From Chalara sp. BL73 (taxonomy: Eukaryota; Ascomycota; Leotiomycetes; Helotiales): a stretch of 64,000 bases of DNA. Position numbers and translations under genes: made by a program. Positions 11,637-23,934 of the stretch are shown piece after piece. The notes below the pieces were generated by a model. It saw only the letters and a program-made list of their open reading frames with translations. It made no database searches and was not told where the DNA came from. The stretch lies in NCBI GenBank assembly GCA_918026815.1, contig CAKJVC010000075.1, positions 310,001-374,000 of the forward strand, in the 5' to 3' direction. The stretch's first letter is position 1. Each line of letters starts with the position of its first letter.

Positions 11637-13537
11637 TTAAGATCTTCCGCGTATAAAGATTGAAATCCTCACTGGTCCATGATAAAATTTCCTGGTAAGT
11701 GCCCATGTGATTGCTACAAAAAGCCCAAAAATGCCAAAGACTGCTGTGACATAATCTAAGATTCAGTTAGCAAACACTATTGGGGCCAAGTATGGCAGTT
11801 TGTAACTAACTCATGCTAGTCGCATCGACAGGGATTCCAGCTGGGAAACAGAGAAACTGGCCTCATTGTTAGTTTTCTATAACAAATCGTGAGTTCTGTG
11901 TACATACTACAGATACAAAAATCACAAAGACAATTGAAATCCAATTCCAAACTAACCCCATTCGACCCAGGCTATACTCAACGATCTCCTGGTCTAGAAT
12001 CTTGCGGCCACGTAAGAGGAGGATAATGATCGGCACAACGTACGAAACGTTTAAGAATGTAGTTGTACTTGCTGTGTAAGCATTGAACGCTACCGTAGGT
12101 CCTATAATAAGGTTAGAAGAGGCTTCTGTGAGACAAGGGGGGCTCTTAACCAAGATACAGTAGCCCAAAAGACAAATTGAATGCTAAACAGGCTAAAATA
12201 GTTCGAGACGGAACATTAAATTTTGGGTCAAGTTTAGCAAAACTGAGTCTGGTTAATTAAACATACAAAGCACTGTCTTCTGAAACTCACAATCTCGAGC
12301 CTGGAGCTCCCCCATCCCGAGCCATAGCATACATTAAACGACTAACAGTAGTTACAGCACCGTTGGTGCCGTTAATGAAGCAGATAGCAAGCGCAATGGT
12401 CAGCGTGGCAGCCGTAGCGCGGCTTCCAGTTGATCGATATACCATTTCTGTTATTGGCATCCCCGTCGACGTTCCAAGGATATCGTCAATATTGTCCAAA
12501 CAAAATAAGATGACGAGGAGAAATGCAGCACCTCTTGAAAGAATTAGTGATCAGTTGCAAGGCTCAGTCTGTGAGACATTTACGTGATCCCACCAATTGC
12601 GACACTATACACCATTGCCCGTGGAGTATCTCGGGAAGGATTCGGCATTTCCTCACTCATGTGCGTTGCTGCATCACTTCCAATAAGTGATAGTGCAGAC
12701 TGTACCATTCCAAGAACGCATGAAATCCCAGAACTCCAACCTGTACTGTTATCAAAGCCAGTGAATACATATTTTGCACCAGTTTTGTTGGAGGTAGCCA
12801 AAAGAGTTATACTGATGACAGCAAAGCTGAGGAGGGACCACAAAACTGCAAAGTATATTAGCTATATCTCTGCGAGAAGGATTAATACGGCATACGAGCT
12901 GCATTGTTCCACCAATCAAGGATTCGGTTGCCGTATAAGTTTGCGAATGTCGTGAATACCATGATGGCGGCAAAAATTAGGTATACCTTCCACGGCTGGG
13001 ATTCATAAGCTCCATCTGTGGCTACAATTGCAGCTGCGGTAATGAAGAATGCTGTAGTGGTTAGCCAAGTACCTTCGACTATCATGTTGGCACCAGACCA
13101 GCAAAGTAACAAGCTGTTGTGACCAATGTAAGCCATCCAGCAATACTAAGCCATCCCACACTGAAAGAAGCCAGCCTTCTCCACCGTTTAGTTCCCAGCA
13201 TATAAGTATAATGATATTGACCTCCTGCTGTGGGCCACACAGATGCCAATTCTCCGAGGCTGGCTGTGAGGCATAAGTTGCACAAAACGCAAATTATGAA
13301 CCCGTAGAGGAATGCAACTGCACCACCAGATGGCAGAACAAGGCCCATGATGCCAGCTAAGGCAATCCAGGTACTGTTGCGGTATTATTAGTGAACGCCG
13401 AATGTTGATATAATTGAACTTTACTTTAGGATCGTGAAAGTCATGGCTATCATGTTGAATCTGCCAAGCTTTCTTTGGAGGTGTGGGTCTTCATGTTCTT
13501 GTACGGTTGAATTGTGGACATTTTTGGTGATAGACAT
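11637..13537 (-). CDS. Amino acid/GABA-type permease (APC superfamily)
   Basis: About nine exons join into one continuous APC transporter. The start (13537) gives a short soluble N-terminus ending FNMIAMTFTIL. The first core block follows after an intron near 13424 with GLVLPSGGAVAFLYGF and the GELASVWPTAGGQYHY loop that marks the fungal GABA/choline/amine permease subfamily. Further blocks give GNRILDWWNNAA, SDAATHMSEEMPNPSRDTPRAM (the conserved HMSEE..P..D.P loop), INGTNGAVTTVSRLMYAMARDG and a C-terminal FLCFPAGIPVDATSMNY helix. All junctions I traced are in frame with GT-AG ends. It should import an amine or amino acid across the plasma membrane. It is divergently transcribed from the amine oxidase with 491 bp between starts, which suggests that the two share a substrate and regulation. 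Confidence 0.85.
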
Positions 13538-13841
13538 AGTGAAATATAATCTGTTTGAGGGAGCTGCCAAATATTGTTGTCCGAGATGGAGAACAGCGTT
13601 CACTACTTCTGAGAATCAAGGACTGGCTCTCCTTTTCATTATTTTACCTAGCAAGTATGGGCTTGCCAATTTTGGGATATGCGTGAGGGGTCATGACGCC
13701 AGGCTATAGCAACCGAACCAATATTAAGATATGCTACTACCAATACGGCCAAAAAAAGCCCCTCGGGAGAATACCCGATTTTACCGAGATCTTATATGAG
13801 GCGATGCTCGGGTATTCGGCATTACTTGAACGGCTAATCGG

Positions 13842-15775
<1,934 letters not shown>

Positions 15776-16218
15776 TACAAAGATCACTCGGGAAGATGAG
15801 AATTGCTGCAAAACCATTGCAGGATTCAGGGAGCGAGGAGCAAGAGTAACTAATTGACAATAGTAAACATTATTTACAAAGTATAGGTTTAGATGGGGCT
15901 AGGAAAATAGCTCAGTGACACAACTTTTGTCACTATCCTTCATGAGATTCAAAAAGCCCCTTCCTGTTCCTCTGTCGTTTAAAAGAAACCACGACATTCA
16001 AACAACACCCCGGCTTTCTTCGCATTTCACCTGCATATGTCCAATGATAACCAGACTCAACAACCAGGCTAGAGTAGCGTGAAGGATGTAGGCAATGCAG
16101 TGCGTGTATACAAGTTAGAGTCATTGCACTTGTCAAAATTATACATAGATGGCTAAATTATGTCTACCGCCTGTCTATTAAACGCCAAGGTATAGCATCT
16201 CTAACATACAACAAACCG
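15776..16218. other. Intergenic, no supported gene
   Basis: Region between the amine oxidase and the MDR relic. No gene, repeat or motif is recognised. Confidence 0.6.
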
Positions 16219-17190
16219 CTAAGCAGTCTTTACTACTCCGGACTCATTACCTCCCAATCGCGTCCAGCTCGCATGGCCCTCTTTCACCTCCTCTATACCC
16301 TCAACCACCGTTTCAACCTTCGCATCCACTTTTCCCTCTTATGCCAGTACAAAAAAATCCGCCAAATCTGGTCGGAAAGCCTTCTGATCCTGACCAACCC
16401 AATAGAAAACAGTTATCTTCTTACCAGTAAATAGTCCTACCAAACCTTTCAATAGCAGCTTCATAGTCGTCCACATAACGGACCGCGGCTGGCCGCCCAC
16501 CAGGAATTCTGATTGCTTCCCAGCCCAACCAGTACTAAGTTCTAGTTACTGGACAGGATCGAGTACGACCTGCCCCATCTCTCGAAACCGAACCGGCTAA
16601 ACACCGAATGTAGACCTTAAAAGCCCTCACCTTCCGCATCCGCTGCTGGTCACTGTACACGAATGGAGCGAGCCCATCTTTGCTAACGCTGCGTGATTCC
16701 TGCCGCTTACAGCCCCATAGACGTCAGCTCTACACAGCGGACACAGTGAGAGCACTGCGTAACCGGCCGCGCCGCTGAGGCCATGGATAAAGGCACGCTG
16801 ACCCGCTTCAACCTTCATGGCGTGCACGAACATCCCATAGACTGCACTCCAGCCGAAGATAAGCGTGGCAACAAGTTTTGGGTCCATAAAATCTAGCATA
16901 GGGATGAGGTGCTTGGCTAGCAATTTCGCGAGGGTGGATTCACCGTTATACTTGGATCTGTACGCAACCATGTCACGGATTTGTAGGTTACAGTTGACAT
17001 TGGCGAGGGCAGTTGGAAGTTTGGAGACGCATCCAGCGTAGGAGTAACCAGGCGTCAATAGGATAGTAACCAAGGCGCACACAGGTGTCGGCGCACGGGA
17101 ATCCTTGGTAGAGTATCTAGACCTGGGCTTCGGTGGCTAGGGGATCGGGGAGGATGTTATCCTGGAGCTCGACGACTTTAATGCCGCCAA
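16219..17190 (-). pseudogene. MDR-family (quinone-oxidoreductase-like) dehydrogenase relic
   Basis: Read on the minus strand, an N-terminal block (about 17190-17095) carries VQILYQGFPCADTCVRLGYYPI, which recalls the GroES-like fold start. After a frame change the main block (17082-16627) gives TPGYSYAGCV and KVEAGQRAFIHGLSGAAGYAVLSL, the family's cofactor-binding segment. The C-terminal part (about 16420-16219) contains YWVGQDQKAFRPDLADFF, a stop, and a final SWTRLGGNESGVV. At least one frameshift and one stop disrupt it. Original substrate unknown. It lies between the amine oxidase and the carboxylation genes but is probably unrelated. Confidence 0.65.
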
Positions 17191-19225
17191 AGTAGGGGTG
17201 GCAATCTGCAAATAGGACACCCAGATGGAGAAGACATGGCGATAGATGATGAGTAATCTCCTAATCGATACGGGTGTTAGAAGCTGTCTTTTTAATTGGC
17301 TTGTTGCTGAAGGAAGGCTAGAATTGGAGATATAGAGAGCCCATGTCTCGAATGTATTGAGAAGAAGTCACCTTGGGAGGAATTGATTACTCGTTACTTC
17401 AAAGGCTACTATATAATGCAGGAGAGTAACCACTGGGCCATCGACCGACTCCCACTTATGCCGTATGATGACAGACATGACGCAGGAGAGCAACCATGGA
17501 GCGGATATTCTGTATGGGGAGTTCGCTAAACCAGCGAATTCAACCATATTGCTATATAACGCGCGTGGAATGGTGACAGCAATACGATTCTAGAATTTAA
17601 TGGGCTCTTCAAGGCTCAACCTCCTAGCTGATTGTTGATTCCTGCCATGTACAAACTTTGCTTATGATGTTGTGTATTTTCAACCACAGCCCAGTCCTTT
17701 GACTAGCATAATTAATATACAAAAACAAAACAAAAGCAGTCAACCAACTTTTAGAAAATAAAACTTAAAGTACTTTAAAAGCCCCTCCAGACAGTGGAAA
17801 CTTGTTTCCTGGCCAACCTAAAGGGATACTGATCACTTTTATAAGTAAACAGTGCAAATATCAACCACAATATTTACAAGATTCCTACACATTTCTTGTT
17901 ATATAAAAGGTTGCGCATTTATTAGTACAATAAGAACTTGATATGGTTTATTTATAATCACTACTATTGCATACTGCATTTTGTTACAAGCTTTACTATT
18001 GACTAGAAGCTTTAATTAACTATTCAAAGCATATTTTCACGAACCGTGCAGTACCAAGCACACGTTAGCACTAGACATGTGATAGTACTGGCAAAGCAAT
18101 AGCACTAACATCCTAGCGGTACTAGAGGAACGTTATTATCAGCAATATTATGGGACAAACCACGGGCTAGCACCAGTACCAGGATAGTACCGACGCATAA
18201 GTAGTACCAACGGGAGGTTAGCACTAAACATAAGAATAACCGGTACACTCAGTAAAATAGTACTGTGTACCACGATTAAGAGGACTCAGGTTTGGGAGCT
18301 ATTCCGTAATAGAGCCGGGAGGAATCTTTGGAGTTTGGATAGACTCCTTAGACTCCAAAAGACTCCATCTCAACGTGGTATATATGTAGTTATATTTCTT
18401 TAAATAAGAGCTGCGTGATCAGTTACTTTAGTTACCTGAATACTGAATATTTAGCAAGCTTGTAATGTCTTCGCCTTTTTGTGAAAAACTAGTGTTTAGT
18501 TTCCCTCATACAAACTATACCAACCAACGAGCCCCAAGCCCAGCTACCCAGGCCTAAGACTACTCCGAATATTACACATATGAAAAAGTCCAAGTTAATA
18601 ATAACAACTAGCTCATTTGATTTTGGCACACAACATACCACCATATAAAAAACACAAAAAGGAAGTTGTTTTGCTTTTCAACGCCATGCCAACAAGTATT
18701 AGTTATACTATTTGTCAGTTAGCTTTTTCCTAATGTTAATGCAATCTTAAGCTAGTGCACAGATATACTACAGCCAAAGTAAGCCTTAATAAAAGAATTA
18801 CAACAATTTAAATTAGCTTAAGTAAACCTAACTGTATTATACATATAATGTGTCTTTATAAAGTTACAGCTGTAATTAGCGCAAAAGATAAAAATCTAAG
18901 TACTAAAGAATTTCAAAATAAACAAAATAAGTAAACTCTATTTCTTATTTAGTTATAATTAAAACCAAGTTAATTGAGTAAGTAATTGTCAAGTCATTAA
19001 GAGGAAATAATAAGTGTAAAAGTAGAATTTACTGGTTTGCAGAGGCTTTTAAGCTAGTACTGTAGTTTTAACTTGTTCATTGTTCGTTGTTTGTGATTTA
19101 TTATTGCTTCTATATTAACTTCCCTGCGGACTACTGGTGGAGATAAGAATGTTACAAAGATGCTGGAAGGACCGCAGCCGCTTGTTTTGATCCGATAATA
19201 ACAAAAAAAATGGTGCTACAGAGGC
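17191..19225. repeat. Repeat-rich spacer with LTR-like segment
   Basis: No gene is seen over 2 kb. From about 18045 to 18270 there is a dense array of short related words (TAGTACC, TAGCACTA, GGTACTA). At 18385-18545 a segment resembles those near 600 and 42700: AAATAAGAGCTGCGTG, then ACTATACCAACCAACGAGCCCCAAG. This looks like a solo or decayed LTR. The remainder is AT-rich. Confidence 0.5.
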
Positions 19226-21027
19226 TTATAATTTTGAATTTACAGGCCGCCGTAAGCTCTCGTCCCAATCAATCCCTTTGATTCCCTTGCGAAACTGCTC
19301 TATACCGTACTCAGATTCTGACCCCGGAGCCATCATCTGGCCAAACGCGCTTTTAATAGCAACTGCCTGTTCTTCCTTTCCTGGGTGAATCCAAGCACTT
19401 TTAACTAGATATTTGGACAGTGCCGATGCTTTTGGTGCTGAGTATCGTAATGCATCCAGCAAAATCCCTAATTCCTCATCCAGCTTTGTTACTGGTACGA
19501 TTGCGTGCACGGCCCGACTGGCCAAAAGTTCAGTTGACTTGACCTCCCTAGCTGTCAACATGGCTGAGCGAGCAAACGAGATTCCCCACTCCCTGACTAT
19601 GTATTTAGATATAGTAGCCGGACACAAACCGAGGTTGACTTCGCTCAGTTTAAACGTAACGTTTTCCGTAACAATACGTAAATCACAAGCAAAGGCCAGT
19701 CCAACACCACCCCCAAAGCACGGCCCATTGATGGCGGCGATAGTGATCTGTGGGCAGTTATCTATCTGCTCAAAAAGAGCTTCGAGGTTTGCAAAGTTCT
19801 CATCCGGTGCAGATTGCTCTTTACTCAAGTCCATGCCCGTACAAAAGTATTTGCCTTCCGCAGTTAGAACAATTCGTGAAACGGTTTTGTCATGAGAAAT
19901 TTTTTTGAATAGCTCTGTCAGAGCTAAGATCATTTTGGTTGTCAGGGCGTTGCCATTTTTAGGTGTGCTTAAACAGATCTTGACATTTGCGCCACTCCGA
20001 GACACGCGGTACTCCTTCGTTGTTCCAAGTATGTCCCATTTCAATTGTGATCTGTGTCCGTTCGTGTTAGCCTCTGTTAGTCTCTGCCTGGCGTTCAGTG
20101 CAGCTCCTGCACGGCTCTCATTTGGCTTTTGTAGGTATCCTGAAATCCATGACCCAACTTGCACAACTTTATCTAGATCAACTCCAGTCGTGACTCCCAT
20201 TTTGTTAAGGGTGTAAATTAAATCTTCAGTCGCAAGGTTGCCTTTAGCGCCCTTCGCAAAAGGACAGCCGCCTAGCCCGGCAACACTGCTGTCGAAAGTC
20301 CGTATGCCGAGTCCATAGGCTGTAACCACGTTTGCGATGGCTTGTCCATAGGTATCATGAAAATGACCAGCTAGACTGGCAACCGGGATGACCTTGATCA
20401 TCTCTGAAAATAGTGCTTTGATATCAGCTGGAGTTCCAACACCTGTGGTATCACCCAGGCTGACCTCATAGCATCCCAAATCCAGTAGAGCTCGGGTCAC
20501 CTTTATCACTTGATCAGATCTTGTAGGACCACTGTAGGGATCCTCAAAAATACAGGAAACGTAACTATTCATTATTTAACAGGTGCCGGCAAAGGGGAAG
20601 ATTAATATTACCCCCTCAGCCGAATCCCCAGCAGTTTTGCCTTTTTTGCAACTTGCCTAATCCTTTCTATCGACTCCTCGACTGAGCAATTGATATTCAT
20701 CTTGCTGAAACCTTCTGTAGCAGACACAAAGACTGCAATATCCTTTACCCCATTCTGGTGGGCGAGTTCTAGTCCATGGACATTCGGAACTAGCACCGGA
20801 AGAGAAATGGAAGGCTGGAGCGAAGGAAGGATAGATTGCAGGACTTGCTTCGCATCTGCAAGCTGAGGGACCCATTTAGGTGAGACGAAGGATGTCGCTT
20901 CAATGTCAGAGTAGCCGCAAGCTGCAAGTCGCTTTATTAATTCAATCTTAATTTTTGTTGGTACAATTTGAGATATATTCTGTAGGCCATCGCGTGGGCC
21001 AACTTCAACTATCCGGACAGCAGACAT
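19226..21027 (-). CDS. HMG-CoA lyase fused to methylglutaconyl-CoA hydratase-like crotonase, -SKL
   Basis: Exon 1 (21027-20612) and exon 2 (20564-19226) encode 584 aa. Residues 1 to about 300 are a full HMG-CoA lyase: RDGLQN near the start, EATSFVSPKWVPQLAD, GHFHDTYGQA and the active-site loop GLGGCPFAKGAKGN with its cysteine. After a linker (about residues 300-330) a complete crotonase domain follows with TAEGKYFCTGMDL, GPCFGGGVGLAFACDL and SEVNLGLCPATISKYIV. That last pattern resembles bacterial LiuC/AtuE-type hydratases rather than classical enoyl-CoA hydratase, and the usual first catalytic Glu of GGGxE is Gly. The protein would hydrate 3-methylglutaconyl-CoA to HMG-CoA, then cleave it to acetoacetate and acetyl-CoA, so the domains are in reverse order of catalysis. 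The last residues are NSKL, a strong PTS1. There is no mitochondrial presequence at the chosen ATG. It diverges from the carboxylase alpha gene. Confidence 0.9.
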
Positions 21028-21224
21028 GGTTTGGCAAGCGGTTGCCACAGGGAGACGAATGCAAGCTTGGGTAGTGGAAGAAAGTAGAGATCAAAAGGTC
21101 GATCAGACAGACCAAATCAGGCCGAGCATCTTTACAATATTTTTACTGTCGGTGATCGAACAAATCCTTTTCCCGCTGCCGGCCTTAACGGCGCTCGACA
21201 TCGTGTGTTCCGTAGATTTCCACC

Positions 21225-21242
21225 CGGACCGAAGCCGGACCG
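21225..21242. promoter_or_regulatory. Paired CGGACCG sites in lyase/carboxylase-alpha promoter
   Basis: CGGACCG occurs at 21225-21231 and 21236-21242, 11 bp apart, so both face the same side of the helix. They lie roughly midway between divergent ATGs at 21027 and 21422. CGG triplets facing each other are the usual half-sites of Zn2Cys6 factors. The same 7-mer (either strand) occurs in the other core promoters. Function is inferred. Confidence 0.5.
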
Positions 21243-21421
21243 TGCCCAGAGACGGCTTAGGCGAGGCCGGAGAAATTAATGAAACTTCCAGCGCAGTATA
21301 GCCAGGCGTGCTATTTACCTTCATATTAATAGATCTACATGTCATTCACCAAGGGATTTTATTTCCGGGATTTTGTCTTCAGAATTTATTTTCATGCTCA
21401 TACCAATCCCAGAGTTTCGCG

Positions 21422-23857
21422 ATGAGACAACAGATACAAAACTCCTCACATGCTCTTCAAATCGAGAAACTTCCCCGGAGAGTTTTTCACCCCATCCAAG
21501 AGGATGGTGGGAAGCCTCTGATAAGAAGAGTTCTGATTGCCAACCGTGGAGAAATAGCATGCAGAGTCATTTCTACATGCCGGAAACTAGACATAGTTTC
21601 CGTGGCAGTATACACAGATCCGCAAGTAAAGCTATCATATGTTAGTTGATCTCACAAATAACACATAGCTATCAGAGATAGATCGTCCCTTCACGTTCGC
21701 GAAGCCGACGAGGCCATTTATCTCGGCAAAATCGACGATTCCAGCGGCAATCCACACCAAAACATTAAGCTATTGATTGACACAGCGGTTAATAACAATG
21801 TAGACGCCATACATCCGGGCTATGGATATCTCAGTGAGAATGCCGACTTTTCCCAACAAGTTCGGGATGCTGGTCTTATATTTCTTGGTCCATCGCCACA
21901 CAGTATGGCAGTCCTCGGTGACAAGCGGTCTGCGAAGCAATATCTGCTTCAGCATGCGCCAGAAATACCGCTGATCCCAGGATACAATGGAGGTGAGCAG
22001 AATATAGGTAGATTGTTGGCCGAAGCTGATAAAATCGGGTTCCCTATTCTCATTAAAGCTTCAGCTGGTGGGGGTGGAAAGGGGATGCGAATTGTACGAG
22101 CGAGAGAACAGCTGCAGGATGAACTGGAACGTGCACAGTCGGAGGCACTGAGGTCATTTGGATCCTCAGACTGTATTCTCGAGCGGTATATCCAAAAGAG
22201 TAAGCATATCGAAATACAGATCATTGGCGACAGTCATAATACCGTTGTATCATTGCTGGACCGGGAATGTTCGATTCAGCGTCGACATCAGAAAATAATC
22301 GAAGAGGCGCCATCTCCGTGGTTGAGTGCCGAGCTACGGATCAAAATGAGTGATACCGCAGTTGCGATTGGAAAGTTGCTTGAGTATGAAAGTGCAGGGA
22401 CTGTGGAATTCATCGTTGATGTTGAGACTTCTGAGTTCTTCTTCCTGGAGGTGAACACAAGGATTCAAGTCGAGCATCCCATAACAGAGGAGACGACGGG
22501 AGTCGACATTGTTGCATTGCAAATCTTCGTGGCCAGTGGGGGAAAGCTTGACAGCCTAGGCTATTTCAAGCAAGGCCGGTCTCCGCAAATTGGGCACGCA
22601 ATTGAAGTAAGACTTTGTGCAGAAGATCCATCAAGAGACTTTATGCCAGATCTTGGAACTATCTGGAGATGGGAGCCAGCTTCATATATCTTGGGAGCTG
22701 AGTCAACCCATGACGTGCGTTTTGAGACCGGTGTTGCTACAGGCTCTCAAGTCTCGGTATACTTCGACCCCATGATTTCGAAAATCGTGGTCTGGGCGCC
22801 AACACGCGGTCGAGCGATTGAAAAAATGGTCAAGATGCTTGCCAATACGGTTTGCATTGGAGTAAGGAGTAATCAGTTATTTCTGCAGAGCTGTCTACTG
22901 CAACCAGAGTTTCATCGCCCGGACTATACCACGAATTTCATTCCTGACCTCCTACCTAGACTTTTAAAGAATCCTTATGTACCCGAATTTTCAAGGGCTC
23001 AACAGCAACTATCGTTTCTCCCGTCAATCCTCTGCCGGCACCTGGATTTTAATCCTGGCCGAGATACTCGTCAGCCTTTCCGAGGTCTCTCTCGGAGTTT
23101 CAGAAACCAAAAGGCAGATCCAGCCAATGTCGAAGCAAGTGTCGTGCGGTTCCCTTCCCTCCCAAGTATGGCGTTCGTGGTAGAGTGGCCAGTAGCTCGG
23201 GGGTCAGTAGCACCCCACACCGTGAACATCTTTGCGGCGCCGAAGGTAGATGGTGAGAACTCGACAAAAAATTCAAGTCTTAGTGAACAGCTTGCTCTGA
23301 GATACAACAAGCTGAGCTTACGGATTCGAGCGCTCCACACAGAAGCTAACAGTGAGGCGAGTTCATACCAAGTCGCACTTGAGGTTCGAGATTTAAAAGA
23401 ATTTCGACAAACTCCAACTTCGCAGTGGCATCTGATCGATTTTTCTGTGTCTGTTGACTCACGTCAATATAAAGCCTATGCAGCAAGCTTTCTGAGACCG
23501 ACTATCAGTGACATAGGATCATCACAGAAGTTCTTCGCCCACATTCCTACTCTTGGGGTGTCAATTGAATACGATGTCTTTTCTTTGCTCACCTACGGAG
23601 AGTCTCTGCGTCAAGATGCGGCAATAGCGGGAGCGGTATCGGAAGCAAGTCCAAAGGCACCAATGCCATGCAAAGTCTTAAATGTGTTGAAAAAGAATGG
23701 AGAAAAGGTCAGGATCGGCGATGTTGCGGTAATTGTTGAAAGTATGAAGATGGAGATGAAGATTCTGGCTACCATTGAAGGCGTTTTCAAAACGCATGTA
23801 AGTGTGGGGCAGGCGGTGGGGGAAGGCACTGTACTATTTACAATTGATAAAGCGTAG
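21422..23857 (+). CDS. 3-methylcrotonyl-CoA-type carboxylase, biotin-containing alpha subunit
   Basis: Exons 21422-21621 and 21676-23857 give 793 aa. They join through a GC-AG intron (donor GCAAGT, acceptor ATCAG); no GT donor keeps the frame. The biotin carboxylase domain begins IRRVLIANRGEIACRV and continues with HPGYGYLSEN, the ATP-grasp loop KASAGGGGKGMRI and EVNTRIQVEHPITEETTG. The BT-like middle region is about residues 480-690. The C-terminal biotinyl domain has ESMKME, where Lys is biotinylated (the usual motif is AMKM). Length and order match MCC alpha. It carboxylates its own biotin with ATP and bicarbonate for use by the beta subunit encoded at 45.2-47.2 kb. No canonical PTS1 is present (ends DKA). 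The N-terminus has a KLPRRVFHP stretch that only loosely recalls PTS2. An overlapping upstream ATG lies at 21394 in another frame. Confidence 0.92.
21622..21675 (+). other. GC-AG intron in carboxylase alpha gene
   Basis: The donor is GCAAGT instead of GTNNGT. Splicing 21621 to 21676 restores VAVYTDPDRSSLHVREADEA, the conserved strand of biotin carboxylases. The nearby GTAAAG donor would be out of frame with all acceptors. Confidence 0.75.
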
Positions 23858-23934
23858 CTAGAAACCATTTGATTGTCTTAGTATAAGGCTTCGATAATAT
23901 AAAAATTCTGATTTTCAGAAGCTGCTATCCAATT

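Noticed and set aside
16481..16487. Another CGGACCG word
   Set aside because: It lies inside the decayed MDR gene body, not in a promoter of a pathway gene. One chance occurrence is expected at this length.
21458..21490. PTS2-like stretch KLPRRVFHP in carboxylase alpha
   Set aside because: The last position and the central position do not fit the PTS2 consensus, so it is not claimed as a signal.
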